From contig JACJYN010000012.1 of assembly GCA_020636095.1 (NCBI GenBank), forward strand, positions 62,001 through 126,000: 64,000 nt of DNA, written 5' to 3'. A program made the translations under genes and the position numbers. Below are positions 63,801 through 64,000 of this stretch, in pieces. The stretch comes from Lewinellaceae bacterium. GTDB taxonomy: Bacteria > Bacteroidota > Bacteroidia > Chitinophagales > Saprospiraceae. Numbering within the stretch: position 1 is the stretch's first letter; every line of letters starts with the position of its first letter. The notes under the pieces are model-generated. The model was not told the DNA's origin. It saw only the letters and a program-made list of their open reading frames with translations, and searched no databases.

Positions 63801-64000
63801 AGTAACAGATCCCTTCGGGAAATCCTGGGTGATTACTTTGACACCTATAACCAGTGGAAAGTCGATCCAGGTAACCGATCGTTACGAGATACCTGGTTTG
63901 CCAGTCTGGACCGGACGACCCGTTGGTTATGGGACGCGGTGATGGAGCCGCTGTCAGCAGTCCTGGAGCCTTATTTCGAAGTATCGCTCATCCCAGTCGG
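60870..64000 (+). CDS. Giant TPR-CHAT protein, 3' end outside the window
   Basis: The frame is open from ATG 60870 (MNSEKSVEEAIFEIIRALIL) to the right edge, 1043 codons. After a 95-residue helical head there are about fourteen long TPR-like repeats of roughly 48 residues, each with a pattern such as DLERSIQVLQQAI, then NLG and RY (about 100-800). The last visible part (about 800-1043) begins a CHAT domain of the TPR-CHAT type (QPLVYITSTTAGGLALLL, then helical segments); its catalytic His and Cys lie beyond the window. The repeats probably hold the ligand- or partner-binding surface that controls the protease. Confidence 0.9.
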   Translation, partial: MNSEKSVEEAIFEIIRALILVSGRDDLQRFLEDHPEMLNEEIQEVLLQFIGKVSIDDSVKHQLKDQIAFLRRCKEVGVERAFAEKEPVIPAKLSVHVERAQEAGRRFRKTKDLGDINEAIDTWEEMYRHTDFSESEPNFRKMVLEQGGDAYTERYVVTRHVGDLDRAVELWEEAEIPVPAAMLGMLGVGLGDRYEQTGDPVVLDRVIGIYQKAIDQTPEELPELSLFLMDFGLKLQERYLRAGDLSDLNRAIHAYQQLVGLVPDDSPQSLIYLPFFGQWLWLRFNETQLWDDLERSIQVLQQAIDKMSADSPNLAGSHNYLGKALWKRHVLKGAEMDLERSIACQRQALQLISKSSPERHAILDDLGLALDQRYRQKGNKADLEEAIQVYEEAIAQTPPGSSNLPMHFRNLAAVLRARYYLTGDLEDLDKSLQVLQQAIEQIPANTPAIAGYLNNLGDGLHHRYQRSGSLTGLERGIDLIEQSLRLTPSESPELSGRLNNLGIALQTRYERLGGLNDLERCIQSYRQALDQSTLELATSTQLYSNLGLALTTRYYRTGALVDLQQAIQAHETAIAQTPEGSTALPDYLINLGLGLSVQYERTKSLADLERTIRALEKSLKLISPTSTNLPTLLNMLGIAWRYRFERSGKVADLERSIEVLKEAIQKTPPDSPRLLMAMTNLSGGLRFRFHVTKTLQDLKQGIEVLQKALERTEPTSPDWPVRLNNLGSAMKDLYQHSGKPADLKKAIQCYRQAAESSLNVATSGSLNTAATWGNWAFERQSWDEAVEAYHFARRAADQLVQIQLVRRSKEIWLQDVQGLADRSAYVLAKVGDYKEAALALEQGSARLLADALGRDRADLERLKESSHPELVEEYHQAVGRWRELLLKEQHPRPGTLSDAQLTEALQSTRAELDGVIANIRQVPGYERFLEPPTFEDLSKAARNQPLVYITSTTAGGLALLLHPGSPVTVNPVWLPSLSNRSLREILGDYFDTYNQWKVDPGNRSLRDTWFASLDRTTRWLWDAVMEPLSAVLEPYFEVSLIPV

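Overview
The window looks like a chromosomal accessory region of a Bacteroidota bacterium, most likely Saprospiria (Lewinella/Phaeodactylibacter-like). The grounds are Bacteroidota-type promoters (TTG, about 20 bp, TAnnTTTG), weak Shine-Dalgarno sites, many secreted or lipoprotein leaders, heptad GGAAGTC-type intergenic repeats, and a very high density of caspase/CHAT proteases joined to STAND NTPases, WD40, TPR and lectin-fold (FGE-sulfatase or FISUMP) domains. No rRNA, tRNA, CRISPR array or prophage was seen. Taxonomy is inference.

Layout. 0-3.3 kb: an unknown protein cut by the left edge, a patatin-like phospholipase and a small membrane ORF. 3.6-8.7 kb (minus): a CHAT protease, MoxR AAA ATPase and large membrane/vWA-like protein joined by ATGA overlaps, resembling vWA-MoxR conflict systems. 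9.2-17.8 kb: the centrepiece. A pseudo-caspase/FGE protein is followed by a CHAT protease, an nSTAND NTPase and a coiled-coil/TM/FGE protein coupled by ATGA overlaps. The last 40 codons of that third protein are the variable repeat of a complete diversity-generating retroelement (DGR): variable repeat, structured hairpins, template repeat, divergent avd, and a reverse transcriptase. 17.8-18.0 kb: a 46-bp tandem repeat. 18-20.6 kb (minus): a cholesterol-dependent-cytolysin-like lipoprotein and an outer-membrane beta-barrel-like protein. 21.4-25.5 kb: two more caspases. 26.6-34.4 kb: five tandem secreted caspase-FISUMP paralogues. The fourth is broken by a MITE and carries a group II intron 5' fragment; the fifth ends in a degenerate ORF-less group II intron. 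35.3-41.2 kb: a small protein, a TPR histidine kinase with its LuxR-type regulator, an EGF lipoprotein and a putative zinc protease. 41.3-54.6 kb: WD40, caspase-STAND-TPR, WD40, TPR and secreted proteins. 54.7-58.9 kb: a dCACHE-like sensor, an NSS transporter and a small partner. 59-64 kb: a CHAT-FGE fusion and a giant TPR-CHAT protein cut by the right edge.

How it may work. The repeated plan is a recognition module (FGE or FISUMP lectin fold, WD40, TPR), a switch (STAND or MoxR ATPase) and an effector (CHAT or caspase protease, possibly patatin or a pore-former). The DGR supplies targeted adenine mutagenesis to the recognition tip of one of these pathways. The most novel reading is therefore a self-diversifying, NLR-like bacterial surveillance system (CHAT + STAND + hypervariable lectin). 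The FISUMP array looks like a second, formerly or remotely diversified, receptor family.
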